Shown here piece by piece: positions 51,520 through 62,831 of a DNA stretch of 64,000 nt (the stretch's first letter is position 1; each line of letters opens with the position of its first letter). The position numbers and the translations under genes are program-made. The stretch comes from Pratylenchus scribneri. Taxonomy: Eukaryota > Nematoda > Chromadorea > Rhabditida > Pratylenchidae. The notes beneath the pieces are model-generated. The model had not been told where the DNA came from. It worked only from the letters and a program-made list of their open reading frames with translations, and ran no database searches. The stretch lies in NCBI GenBank assembly GCA_030063045.1, contig JAQSEB010000020.1, positions 1,860,001 through 1,924,000 on the forward strand, in the 5' to 3' direction.

Positions 51520-54500
51520 ATGTTTTTGCCAATTTTTTCAATCCTTTCCCTCCTCGCCAACATCATTCAGGCCAGCCAATATGCCGATCAACTTTATGAG
51601 GATTTAATGTGAGGCGCCAAAATATTAAATTATAAATGAATTATTTATTTTATTCATTTTTAGGTATTTCTACAATAAAAATGTACGCCCAGTCAAAAAC
51701 AGTACTCAACCATTGGAAGTCAAATTCGGTGCCAGTCTAATTCGCATAATTGACGTGGTCAGTCCAATTCCAATTATTGCCAATAATATCCTCCAATTGG
51801 ATGTCTTCTCATCTCTCTTCCTTCTTCGTGATCAAAATAATCTTTCCTCCTCCTCCTTTCTCCATATTTAGGCGGTGGCATTATTCCGGGTGCCTTCTTC
51901 TCTTCGACCTCCATTTTGGCACCAATATTAAATCCTGGTACTTTTATATGGGAAACTCCACAATCCGCTGGGCAGAATGTTGACGGTTGACCTTCAAAAT
52001 ATATAATTTTGCATTCAAAACCCAAATTCCATTTAAACCTGGTTCCCCCGGTGCTCCAGCCATTCCTGTTTGTCCCTGTTTTCCACTTTGGCCTTGCAAA
52101 CCCTCTGGTCCAGGTGGACCCTGTGACCCTGGCATTCCTGGTACCATTCTCGCCTTTCCCGGCATTCCCATTGGCCCATTCAATCCAACTGCGCCCGGTG
52201 GCCCTTTCGGCCCTTTCATCCCAATCCCGGCCACAATTCGATCGCCCGGGGGTCCTTGGCATCCTTCCCCTCCTTTTGGACCCGCATTGCCCGGAGGCCC
52301 TGGTGCCCCCGGTGGTCCATCCACGCCAATTTGTCCGGGCTCTCCAGGTGCACCCGCCAATCCCTGTTGCCCTCTCATTCCTCGTTCGCCTTGATTTCCT
52401 CTACAAAATAGATTTTTTCCCTTATTCAATTTCCAAAAATAATTACCGCATTCCTGGTGGCCCTGCCGGGCACACATTGCACGGCTGATCTTGTTCAGGG
52501 CCAAGCGCAATATCCAATCCATCTTCCCCTGGATTTCCCGGCTGTCCCATTTGGCCAGGTTGTGCATCTTCCCCTGGCGGTCCTGGTGGGCCAATTTGAC
52601 CCGGATTACAAGTCAATTGTTTGCATTGTTCGCACATTCCGCCGGCTTGCAAAACTGCCCTACGCCTTTTGATATTTTCTGCTCCATTTTCCTCTGCCTC
52701 TCCATTGTCCACCATTTTTGACCAAATTTGATTTGATTTCTCCTTTAAAACATATTCATAATTTGGAGGCAATTTTGTCCTTTACTTTGAATTGCCTGGA
52801 TTTAGCCACAATTTCAGTTCGATTCTCCTCCATTTGAACATAAAGCCATGGAATTGTTATGGCCAAAAAGAGAATGGAAGCCAATGAAAAAGCGCAAGAA
52901 GAAAACGCCAAAATCCGAAAGAAATCCCATCGCCCTTGTTCCTCCATTATTTTTTTAACTGCCATTTGGAGGGAAAAGCAAATGAATTAATTTCGATTTC
53001 CCTTACTCTTTTATATGCCCTTGAATGCCGGATAAGTTTCCGTCCTCTCCACCAAATCCCCCAATCAACATTCCAATGATCTCGTTTTCTCCTCCAAATC
53101 CATTCATTCCGTTCACTTTTTTTCATCCATCCATGAAAAAGGTCATGGTCGAATTATATTGGTGAAGGGAGGGGAAGGGAAAGGTAATTTACACAAAAAA
53201 ATATTCCAGGATGAAGTGAATCAAGTTTTGACAACTTCCCTTTGGCTTGAAATGGTTTATTATTTTATCCCTCCAATTTTAAATTCCATCCTTTTCATTG
53301 TTAGCAATGGTTTGACTACAAACTTGTTTGGTTTGTTTTCAATTTCCGTCCAACCAATTCCACTGGAATTTTCTAAATTTTAAAGGGATCCGGCAAAATT
53401 CAATGGCATCAAAAAATTGCACATTCCATCGGATTTGATTTGGACACCGGACATTCTTTTGTACAATAATGCGGATGGTGAACCGCATATTTCCATTGTG
53501 TCCGATGCCATAATTTATTACACCGGATTGGTCGTTTGGAAACCGCCAAGTATTTACAAATCATTTTGCAATGTTTGAAATGAATAAATCCCATCAAATG
53601 AGAATATTAATAATAGATTGAGATTGAATATTTCCCATTTGACACTCAAGAATGTCTGATGAAATTTGGTGGATGGACTTATAATGGATTTTTGATGAAT
53701 ATTTCTCAAATACCGGTGGATAATGGATGTTAATTCATCTTTTCATTCACTAAACTTGAAGGTTCGTCCCGAGGATAAACCACAAACAAGGAGCTATATG
53801 GATGGAAGGGAATATAAATATTTGGAATTGGGTATGGATTTGTCCGCTTATCATGCGTAAATTAAAAATTGGCCATCATAATTCATTTATAATAAAGGAT
53901 ACATTTTATAGGAGTTTGGAATGGGATTTGATGTCAATCAGCAGCAGCAGGTTAATTTTCTTGCATCTCTAAACACCTATTAAAATCTTTAAAATGTCTA
54001 TTTCCCTTCTCCCAAAGACATGAACAATTGTATCCGGGTTGTTGTGGCCAAGACTTTTACATTGATATCACATTCAAAATGGTAATTCGAAGGAAAACAT
54101 TGTTCTACAATGTGAATTTGGTCATACCATGCATGCTAATTGGTTATTTTTAGTGAATCCTATGAATTCATTTAAATTCCCTACAGCTATTTTGACCGTA
54201 TTCGTCTTTTACATTCCCGCATGTGAACACAAAATGACATATTCCAGTAAGTCAATTCACTCATTTTATATATTTTTCCATTCAATTTCCACAGTTTCGG
54301 TGTTGGTCACCCTCACTGTATTTTATTTGATTCTGATCGAGTTGATTCCGCCCACTTCCATGGTTATCCCATTGATTGGCCGCTATTTACTGTTCACAAT
54401 GTTCCTCGTCTCATTCTCCATTGCAATCTCCGTTGTTACCCTCAATTTCCATCGGCGCGATGGAACATTGCACACAATGCCCCGATGGATTTATCGGCTT

Positions 54501-56267
54501 TTCATTCGGTTTCTGCCCAAAATATTGTTGATGAATCCTCCGGATGAGGATGCTCAATCCGAGAATGACGAATCCACCACAATTTCAGGTCAATCCTTTC
54601 CAGAGATTATTATCCATCGATTTCAAAAGCATCTGTTTGATTTTCTTTCAGTAAATGTTTTGTTTTATTCTGATTCTCCTTTAAACTAATTCCGCCTGTT
54701 TGTGTTTCATCTAAATAATTCCGCCTATTTGTGTTTCATCAAAATAATTCCGCCTGTTTTATTTGCACTATTTCCGCCTGTTTTATTTGCACTAATTCCG
54801 CCTCTTTTATTTGCACTAATTCCGCCTGTTTTATTTGCACTAATTCCGCCTGTTTTATTTGCACTAATTCCGCCTGTTTGAATTTGCACTAATTCCGCCT
54901 GTTTGAATTTGCACTAATTCCGCCTGTTTGAATTTGCACTAATTCCGCCTGTTTGAATTTGCACTAATTCCGCCTGTTTGAATTTGCACTAATTCCGTCT
55001 GTTTGAATTTGCACTAATTCCGCCTGTTTGAATTTGCACTATTTCCGCCTGTTTGAATTTGCACTAATTCCGCCTGTTTGAATTTGCACTAATTCCGCCT
55101 GTTTGAATTTGCACTAATTCCGCCTGTTTGAATTTGCACTAATTCCGCCTGTTTGAATTTGCACTAATTCCGCCTGTTTGAATTTGCACTAATTCCGCCT
55201 GTTTGAATTTGCACTATTTCCGCCTGTTTGAATTTGCACTAATTCCGCCTGTTTGAATTTGCACTAATTCCGCCTGTTTGAATTTGCACTAATTCCGCCT
55301 GTTTGAATTTGCACTAATTCCGTCTGTTTGAATTTGCACTAATTCCGCCTGTTTGAATTTGTACTAATTCCGCCTGTTTTATTTGCACTAATTCCACCTG
55401 TTTTTTATGTTTTTATTCCGCATATTGCCCCAAACATTTTAATTCCACTTATTACCCCAAACATTAATTGTGCCTGTTTAGTTTTATTCATTTATGGCAT
55501 TTTTATGGGCTCTTTATAAAACAATTATTAGAAAAATTCACCAAAATTGTAGAATTTTTTATACATTTTGAAAGGGAAGCTGATTGATTAAAGAAAATTA
55601 GAATTTTATGCTTTTTTGTTTAGTGAGCGATGATTTTTTGTTGTATTTATTTTTGGCTAACAAATTCCAATTGAGTGAGTGGAATTGGGCTTAAACTTAG
55701 ACTAGACATTTGAAAATATGGCTTGAATCTTGAACAAAATTGAAAAACAGTTGTTCTTTTTTTTAAAGACACTCAAGCCCCATATTCTGGCTATGCCCCT
55801 AGCAGTTTTCGTCGCAGTCCAAGTCCATTCTTCATGTCCACATTGACCAGAGGCAGTGTACCCGAAATGGACATGCGACTTTCACATTTGGCCCAAATGC
55901 GCGGATTGGGTCCAGAAGTGTTGAGGCAAATGTTGGAAAATGTCCATTTCATCGCTGACTACTTTCGGGCAAAACAAAAGAGGGACAAAGTTGGGCACAT
56001 TACGATGGCCATTATGATTTTATTCCTTTGAAGGTCTCCGAAAATTGGTCCTATGTTGCATTTGTGCTCGATCGCCTATTGTTGATCATTTTCTCCACTT
56101 CCCTGTTCATTGGCACCTTATTTATCCTTTCCTCTTCATCATCATCCACCCGAGAATGGGGCGATCCATTGAGTACAATGCGCCCAACAAAACCATTGAG
56201 TGGGGACACATTCGAATTTGAGCTGAGGGGAACGGAGCCGGGCATGATGAACACGAATGGTCAATAA
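51520..56267 (+). CDS. Nicotinic acetylcholine receptor alpha-type subunit
   Basis: Signal peptide [18 protein letters not shown] from 51520 (an upstream in-frame ATG at 51358 adds a non-signal leader). Exons 1-3: 51520-51608, 51664-51757, 53210-53254. Ligand-binding motifs: [46 protein letters not shown], the Cys loop from FCN through [13 protein letters not shown] (13 residues between the Cys), and the vicinal Cys pair [10 protein letters not shown] that marks alpha subunits. Helices: [20 protein letters not shown], then [20 protein letters not shown] with [21 protein letters not shown] long cytoplasmic loop and a last helix ([20 protein letters not shown]) follow. Known role: acetylcholine-gated cation channel, possibly at nematode muscle. 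Intron 2 (51758-53209) contains a collagen gene on the other strand; the loop intron (54589-55768) contains a minisatellite. Confidence 0.93.
51774..52965 (-). CDS. Cuticle collagen nested in the nAChR intron
   Basis: Four exons: 52965-52786, 52742-52447, 52400-52039, 51991-51774. N-terminal domain [20 protein letters not shown] is the membrane/cuticle-collagen block. It is followed by a basic site (KRRRA, a likely subtilisin-type cleavage site), a Cys-rich linker ([12 protein letters not shown]), Gly-X-Y blocks ([20 protein letters not shown]; long run in exon 3), a Cys pair in the break ([12 protein letters not shown]) and a C-terminal domain with [11 protein letters not shown] and a charged tail ending GGYYWQ. 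The layout matches dpy/sqt/rol-type cuticle collagens. It is not closely related to the tandem pair at 24-30 kb. It is entirely inside an intron of the opposite-strand receptor gene. Confidence 0.93.
54684..55413 (+). repeat. 25-bp minisatellite in an nAChR intron
   Basis: About 29 copies of the unit seen at 34.6 kb. The left edge has transitional units (CCGCCTGTTTGTGTTTCATC, then CCGCCTGTTTTATTTGCAC) that link this family to the 20-kb array. Gene-sense orientation. Lies wholly inside intron 54589-55768. Confidence 0.98.
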
Positions 56268-56685
56268 ATAATATTACAAAAATTCATCGCTCTCATAGTC
56301 AACATTCAACACAAATTAGAATCAAATTTTTGTTTATATTTCGGAATTCGAAATTCACATTCAAATTTTTAATTTAAACTTTGTACGAAAATGAGCAAAC
56401 AGAAAATGACGAAAAAGTGGCGAAAAATATGTTTCATGCGCAACATTTTGATATCAAATTTTTGTATTCTTTTTTGCTTTTGTAGCCTCAAATTAAAAAA
56501 TACAATGTGACAAAATTGGGTTTATTTATTATTTTATTAGTCGCATGAATGACCAATTTTTTATTATGAAAGTAGTAAGGAAGCAATTGGAAAATGGCAA
56601 AATGTGAATTGGAAGGGGGAACAATTTTATGGGGGAAATGCGTCAAATTTGTACAATTATTGGTGGAATACGATAAAATATTTTA
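56268..56685. other. Intergenic, no gene seen
   Basis: A/T-rich 3' flank of two convergent genes. No exon supported. Confidence 0.4.
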
Positions 56686-57154
56686 TCAGTGAATGCCGAG
56701 GAGAATTTGTTTGATTGTGGCTCGGAATGTGTCATTTGGTCCGCCCTTCCTTGCGGCAATTAAATTCTAAATAAGGGAATTATGAATAAATTAGTGGATG
56801 AAATTAACCCTTTGGGCCTCTTGGATTGATTCATTTTCGGCGGATTTAATCAAATTTGTCCTTCCCAATAATAATTCCATTTTTCTTTGCCAATCCGAAT
56901 CTGGACGAACTTTTTGTTGAAGCCAATCACGGCGAATTGTGGATGCGGCATTGGATTCGAGCAAAGAAGGTCGATTTAGTTGAATTTGTTCGGGTTGAAT
57001 TTGAATTTGAAGGAGTGGATTGGAGGCGGTCAAAAGGGCAAAAAGGAGCAAAATGAAGGCTCTGAATTAGGGGAATTTGGAAATGGATTTGGCCAAAATT
57101 ACAAACAAACATTTTGAATGACAAAAGGCGAACAGATGATCCATTTTTGAACAT
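56686..57154 (-). CDS. Small secreted protein, possible peptide precursor
   Basis: Three exons: 57154-57111, 57061-56809, 56766-56686, about 120 residues. The N-terminus is MFKNGSSVRLLSFK followed by a hydrophobic signal core (IAFILLLFALLTASNP). The mature part is charged and probably helical, with basic sites (TIRRDW, WQRKMELLLGR) and NLIAARKGG before a C-terminal DTFRATIKQILLGIH. No Cys in the mature region. The signal peptide plus dibasic/basic sites suit a neuropeptide-type prohormone, but I do not recognise a family and this is inference. The start codon choice relies on a 49-nt intron joining AT with A. Confidence 0.55.
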
Positions 57155-58650
57155 TTTTGATGGAATGAATGGATGGGATTTGGTGCTTTTTGATATTTTA
57201 TTTTTAATTTATTTTGTGCCTGTGAAAAGATTAATTTTACTATTTTTGATATGTCCTTTTTATGGGAAATGACCTAAAATTGGGGTGGAAAAGGTGCAAA
57301 TTTTATGGGGGACAATTGGAAATTGGATGCTGAGAATGCCCTTAAAATGAATGAATGGGGATTGTGGCCTTTGCCCCATAATGACGGATTGCCGGTGAAT
57401 GAATGGATGTATTTTTTTGGCATTTTTAATTATTGGCAAGCCAGACCGGCTGTCAATTGCACAAAATGGATGGGCACAGATTGGCCAATTTTGATGAAAA
57501 AAAAATTGGTTAAAGAAATAAATAAATTTATCATTCAAAATGAATGGAAAGAAAGAATGAATCATCATTGATGGCCATTTTTGGGTATACCTCCCTCCTT
57601 TGATGGCATTTCCATTGTAAATGCTTTTATGTTGCCTTTTTTACTTTTTTTAATTCGTCTTTTTGGCCTATTTTTAGTATAAGTTGGCCCTGTCAATGTT
57701 GTCATTTTCCCATTTGGGTTTATCCACGAGGGTGTCGAGAAGGGAATGGCAAATTAGGAAATGAAGGAATTTAGCAATTTACAATTGAAGGGGATTCGTC
57801 GTCATTGTCTCGACAATTGATGAATGAATTTTAGGTAAAACTTTGACATTTTTATGGCCAAAGGGGCATTGAAGTAAAAGGAAAAGGGCAACCGAAAAGA
57901 ATTCGCGCATCCAAATTTTTTGCTATTCAATTTTAATTTGTAAATTCGCATTTTATTCCCCCTTTTTATGCCCCAATGGATGGCCTCAATTTTGAATTAT
58001 GGCAAAAATGGTAATTTGCTCATTAAGAAAATGAAATGAATGACTAAATCAACGAAAAAGGGTGGAGATTTGGACAAATAAACAAAAATGAAATAAAATT
58101 GTTAAAATGAGTGGGGGATGTCATCAAAAACCCCTCTAAAAATGAATATTTTAAACTGCTAAATTTGGGCCACTTAAATAAAAATAAATCCAAACAAATC
58201 CGGCGGGGCCGCCTTCTCATCCAAAAATAACATCATTGCCCCCTTTCCCTAAATCCCACCATTTTCCATTCCCAAAAAATGATGGCAACAATTTTTTTTG
58301 CCTTTTCTCGAAGTGTCACGAAACATTTTAGTGGGAGGACTACGCACGATGGTCAACGTGATTTGTTTTTTCGTACCAAATAAAATATAAAATACATTAA
58401 ATTTAATTGAATTTGAATTGGGTTGTTGGATTTTGATAATTTTTCAGAGAATTTTATATTGTTGTCTATCTGTCAAAATGTACGAATTTGTATTACTTTT
58501 CGATGGAAATGAGGATTGAAAAATTGCCCTTTTTAAGTAAAAATATTTCGCCTGGCGCCCTAAATTTGTTTGCTTCTTTCATTTGATTAAGCTGCCAATT
58601 TTGGTGATGAAGTAAAAGCGGGTGGAGGGGAGGAGGATTGACACACTAAT
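57155..58650. other. Intergenic, no gene seen
   Basis: A Trp-rich plus-strand frame (57305-57571) has no recognisable family. No other supported exon. Confidence 0.35.
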
Positions 58651-58854
58651 TTAGTTCATTACCAATGCCCCAATCCCCTTTTTCGTCTCTAATTGCTTTT
58701 TCCTCTGGGTTGAGCTAATTTTGGGGACACATGCCGCCGTAGTCACATTTGGCATTTGGGATTGAGCCAAAACCACGTTATTTGTGTCCAAAAAGGCTGA
58801 TAATGTCGAAGTCATTAGAAAAATTAGCCAAAAAAAACACTGCTCCCTTCGCAA
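58651..58854 (-). CDS. Possible exon of a small secreted protein
   Basis: Open frame with a hydrophobic stretch (CFFWLIFLMTSTLSAFL) and a mature-like part MPNVTTAACVPKISSTQRK. There is no ATG before the hydrophobic stretch, so the start would lie in an upstream exon that I could not find. Low support. Confidence 0.25.
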   Translation of the reverse strand: MRREQCFFWLIFLMTSTLSAFLDTNNVVLAQSQMPNVTTAACVPKISSTQRKKQLETKKGIGALVMN

Positions 58855-59206
58855 TTTGGACGAGAATATTTTATTATTTTATGTGCAATAATAATGGCCT
58901 TTGCAAAAAACTGGTTTTTGGTGTTTTCATTTTTGCCATTCTAACATCATTTTCCCTCATCATTGAATTCATTTTTGATGGGAAAAAAATCAAAAATTGG
59001 CCATCAAAAATGTAAAATAATTGGATTTTGCCGAATTTATTATTATTATTTCTTTCTTCTTCATTTTCAGCCAATTCAATTCAATTTCCAAAATTATTGA
59101 GTCCATCAATAAAAAATTTCCTATAAATTTTGAAGGTTTTCAATGCTCCCAAATCATTCATTTCCAAGTTTTCCCCTATTCTCCAAATTTTCCTACAGTC
59201 CAAAAA

Positions 59207-59551
59207 ATGTCCCTTCCTTACATAATTCCCCTATTCTTTTTACTTTCATTGACCATATTCCATTCGGCCAAAGGAAATGATGAAGAAATGGTAAATTTGA
59301 ATTGAGTGAAGGATTCATTTTTGATAAAATTACAGGGAATAATGCCTCCTCATCCTCAAGTAACAAATCAAAGCATGATGGAAATGGATTACGGTGGGCC
59401 AAATGGAACAACAAAAATGATGATGCCCCGGGCAATGCCGATGATGAAGGGAAATGGAACGTCAATGGGAAATGAGGAGAATGGCGGGGGAAAGGAGGAA
59501 ATGATGGAAGAAGGAGGAGGAATGGAAGTAGAGGAAAAAGAAGAACATTAA
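59207..59551 (+). CDS. Small secreted Met-rich acidic protein
   Basis: Two exons (59207-59290, 59336-59551), about 99 residues. Signal peptide MSLPYIIPLFFLLSLTIFHS. The mature part is low-complexity: PPHPQVTNQSMMEMDYGG, MMMPRAMPMMKGNG, then Glu/Gly/Met-rich ending EVEEKEEH. About a fifth of residues are Met; no Cys. A splice-acceptor-like TTTTCCTACAG lies 8 nt before the ATG, which would fit a trans-splice site (inference). Function unknown; secreted Met-rich proteins can bind copper, but no known motif confirms it. Confidence 0.6.
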
Positions 59552-59592
59552 TAAATAACAGTTTATTCAAATTAAAAATGAAATTGTGCATT

Positions 59593-61698
59593 TTATAAAG
59601 TGATGGAATCAATAAAATAATGATTTGATAAAAATTCTCTCACATCCGTTGAATTCCTCAAATTGTTGAAAATCTTTCTTTGTTGTTTGGAAAGGGAGGA
59701 TCTAAAAAAGAATAAGTATATTTCAATTTAATTTTTGGCACCAACTTGAGCATAAAAACCAGTAAATGATGAAAATAATCGAAAGGAACATTTTCGGTCT
59801 CCTCCAACCGTAGCCAATCCAAAACACATTGTTTTGGTGTGGTGGAATGTCCACCAAAAAGTGCCGGATTGTCCAATAATCCGTTGGCTGCCATCACTCC
59901 ATCGGCCCCGGTCAGTTTGGAAATTTCCAACGCATCCAAAAATGATTTGCAATTTCCGTTGGCAAAAATGGGAATTTGGACTGCTTCTTTGACCAATTTT
60001 ATTGCCGAATAATCCGGTGGCTCATTCCTTTGTTGAATTGTTCGGCAATGGATGGCAATGTGCGAAACACCGGCTTGTTCCATCTTAAAAAATGAAATGA
60101 AATTATTTTTTAAAAGTGCTTTAGATACTTTTCGAATTTTTTGGTGAATTGAAAAAATTGAACAAAAAAAAATTTTGATCCAGAGGGATAACCATTCTTT
60201 TTGAAAAATTTAGGTCTCGGATTCGAATCCTCTCCGTGATAAATATTTTTTATGGTTAATGCACTTTTATTATATTTCATGATGAAATAATGTGAACAAA
60301 AAAAAATAAGAGGTATTTAAGGCATTAGTGTAACAATTGCCCACCTTTCTACATAAATCCACGGTCCTTTCCAACGGATATTGAATGCGAATTTTGATTG
60401 AAATTGAAAATTGATCGTCGGGTATTCGGGCACTGCATTGTCGCACAATGTCCGCAATTAATTCGGGGTTATCCAACAATTTTGAGCCATAACCCTCGGA
60501 ACGAACATCACTCTTTGGGCAACCGCAGTTCAGATCGATGCCCTGACAATGTCTTAAAAATAAAAATAAATGTATAAAAATTGATATTAAAATATTTGTC
60601 GCTGCTGGGTATCGAACTTTCGACTAAAAGGAAAAAAGGGAGCAATTTTACCTTTGCGCCAAGGGTGGCAGGGGGTTAATGTGTAAATTGAGTGATTGAT
60701 AATTTATTTTCATAGTAGGTTATGAATTAATTTTATTTCCTATTTTCCAAGGCGGAATTAGTGTAAATAAAACAGGCGGAATTAGTGCAAAATCAAAACA
60801 GGCGGAATTAGTGCAAATTCAAACAGGCGGAAATAGTGCAAATTCAAACATGCGGAAATAGTGCAAATTCAAACAGGCGGAAATAGTGCAAATTCAAACA
60901 GGCGGAAATAGTGCAAATTCAAACAGGCGGAATTAGTGCAAATTCAAACAGGCGGAAATAGTGCAAATTCAAACAGGCGGAAATAGTGCAAATTCAAACA
61001 GGCGGAAATAGTGCAAATTCAAACAGGCGGAAATAGTGCAAATTCAAACAGGCGGAAATAGTGCAAATTCAAACAGGCGGAAATAGTGCAAATTCAAACA
61101 GGCGGAAATAGTGCAAATTCAAACAGGCGGAATTAGTGCAAATTCAAACAGGCGGAAATAGTGCAAATTCAAACAGGCGGAAATAGTGTAAATAAAACAG
61201 TCAATTATAATGCAGTGGTAAATTCCCCGATTTTTACTTAAAGGTCAATGGTTCGATACCTAGCGGCGGTAAATGAATTTTTGTGCTGTTTCATTTTTTC
61301 ACTCACCCATAAACCAATTCGGCCGCATCCGCAAATTCCTCCGGTGTTTTAGCCGCAAATTGAATAATCGGCCAATCATCGGGGGCCGGCTGAAATTCAA
61401 CTTGGCGACATTTCTCGGATTTAATGTAACAATCCGCATAAATCATTGGCGTATAAATTAAATCGCATCCGTAGGATTTGACGAGTCGACGAAATGGGAG
61501 TCCAAAAATGTAAAAAATAGATTAATTAAAAATGAAATTAAGAACATACTTTGAGTATCGGACCATTGGAGCTGCAATGAATTTTGGCGGCTTTTCAATG
61601 CCCAACAATTGACAGGCTTCTTCTTTTGACTAAATAAATAGTAAAATTAATATTTAAATATTTTATTTTTTTACCGCAATTATTCGGAGATCATCCAT
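59593..61698 (-). CDS. tRNA-dihydrouridine synthase, DUS4-like
   Basis: ATG at 61698, stop at 59593-59595. Conserved blocks in order: KFIAAPMVRYSK, LPFRRLVKSYGCDLIYTPM, IIQFAAKTPEEFADAAELV, GIDLNCGCPKSDVRSEGYGS (with the catalytic-region Cys), SISIKIRIQYPLERTVDLCR, VSHIAIHCRTIQQRNEPPDY, VQIPIFANGNCKSFLDALEI, TGADGVMAANGLLDNPALFG and a DUS4-type tail EFLSNHYFID. It reduces a uridine to dihydrouridine in the tRNA D-loop using FMN and NADPH. The intron 60553-61306 carries a 25-bp minisatellite and tRNA-like fragments. It lies 182 nt downstream of the endonuclease V reading frame on the same strand, so co-transcription is possible. Its 3' end is only about 40 nt from the convergent Met-rich gene. 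Confidence 0.93.
60176..60247 (+). repeat. tRNA-like fragment 1 in a DUS intron
   Basis: A B-box-like GGATTCGAATCC near the 3' side, followed by TCTCCGTGATAAAT. Related in layout to fragments at 60597-60672 (reverse) and 61203-61276. Not foldable into a good cloverleaf by eye. Confidence 0.4.
60597..60672 (-). repeat. tRNA-like fragment 2 in a DUS intron
   Basis: On the minus strand: GGCGCAAAGGTAAAATTGCT then AGTTCGATACCCAGCAGCGA. The GTTCGATACCC word is B-box-like. In inverted orientation to fragment 3 on the other side of the minisatellite. Confidence 0.45.
60750..61199 (-). repeat. 25-bp minisatellite in a DUS4-like intron
   Basis: About 17 copies; in gene-sense (minus) orientation CCGCCTGTTTGAATTTGCAC plus TATTT, with some TAATT units. 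Same family as 34.6 and 54.7 kb. Confidence 0.97.
61203..61276 (+). repeat. tRNA-like fragment 3 in a DUS intron
   Basis: AATGCAGTGGTAAATTCCCC then AATGGTTCGATACCTAGCGG; inverted relative to fragment 2, so the two bracket the minisatellite. Confidence 0.45.
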
Positions 61699-61879
61699 TC
61701 ATTTAATTCTTCTAAATATAAAAAATAAATTAATAAATTAAAATTAATCGATATATTGATTGGTTGATTTCCAATAATTTTAAATTAAATAATAATTTTA
61801 AATAAATTAAAATCAACAAAAAATAAACAATTAATTTAAAAATAATAATATCACATTAATTCAATTTAATTTACAATAA

Positions 61880-62786
61880 TTAATTTTCAAACATTTCTTC
61901 TATCAATTTCCTTGAACGAAGATCACTCTAAATTTAAGGTTTTTTCGTCAGAAATATTTATTGAAAAACAAACCATTCTAATTGGATTTGCTTTGTTGGA
62001 ATTTTTGGCAAAACATTCAAATGAAAATTCCATTGCCTCCTCAAAATCGATGCCAAAACCGGATGAAATAAAAAATGGATTTTTTGATGATTTTGTGCGA
62101 ATCAAAGCCAATTGTTGATTTGGTAATTCTTTGCCAAAAATAAATTCAAATAATGCAGCCTCATCCATGGATTGTTCACATTTTTGTTGAATATTCTTTT
62201 AAAAAATAAATAATTAATTTTCAAAAATGAATAAAAAACCATTTCAATTTCTTTCAAATTTTCTTTCGTACAATTTCCATTTGAAACCAAAGGAAATCCA
62301 TTGAATGTTTTTGCCACTCCAATTGTGCAAATTCCCTTGTCAAAACCAACATGACAAGCCAAACCACATCCTAAAATATATTTTTAAATATTAAAAATAA
62401 ATATTGATTGTACCTCTGGAATGCCATTTTCCATTTGAATCCACAAAAAGTAAATCAATTTTTGGGCATTTTTGAATATGCCGGCCAATTGCCCTTCCCA
62501 GTGATGCGGCCTCACGAAGGGCAAGAAATTCGGGAATATATGGGGGAATGTGGCCGGCAAATGTTCTCAAAAGGATGAATTCATCGACACAATAGACCAC
62601 CCAAAAATAATAAATTAAATATTAAAAAATGGCAAAATAAACCTTCATTGAAGGATATTCCAAAATGGTGAGGGTGACCACCAAAAGGGGTGAATTTTGT
62701 TGCTGGCATTGGGAAATGTCAATCCCAGCAATATGTCGAATTTTGGTTGGGTAAAATTTGTGGAATTCATTTTGGAGTATTTTTCT
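61880..62786 (-). CDS. Endonuclease V domain (apparently fused to ALG8 upstream)
   Basis: Exons 62786-62643, about 62598-62414, then three more ending at stop 61880-61882. Conserved EndoV motifs: HIAGIDIS (metal-binding Asp), IPPYIPEFLALREAA (PY wedge and catalytic Glu), LLFVDSNGKWHSRG and CGLACHVG (Asp, His), GVAKTF, and the terminal IRMSDLRSRK (Asp). Animal EndoV cleaves RNA one base 3' of inosine. The domain has no own start: in-frame, the only N-terminal extension runs through a 45-nt GT-AG intron (62831-62787) into the ALG8 C-terminus, which supplies AKEQIIKKE, a good match to the usual EndoV W..EQ..LK start. The intron after PSMK lacks an AG before VVYCVDEF, so that junction is unexplained. 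Same strand as, and 182 nt upstream of, the DUS4-like gene. Confidence 0.85.
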
Positions 62787-62831
62787 CTAAAAATAAATTT
62801 AATATTAATTTAATTTAAATTTAAAATAAAC

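Noticed and set aside
57305..57571. Trp-rich 88-codon plus-strand frame
   Set aside because: Possibly coding in composition, but no signal, domain or splice context; not enough support.
60176..60247. Functional tRNA gene
   Set aside because: A B-box-like word is present, but acceptor and T stems do not pair and no clear A box or anticodon arm is seen.
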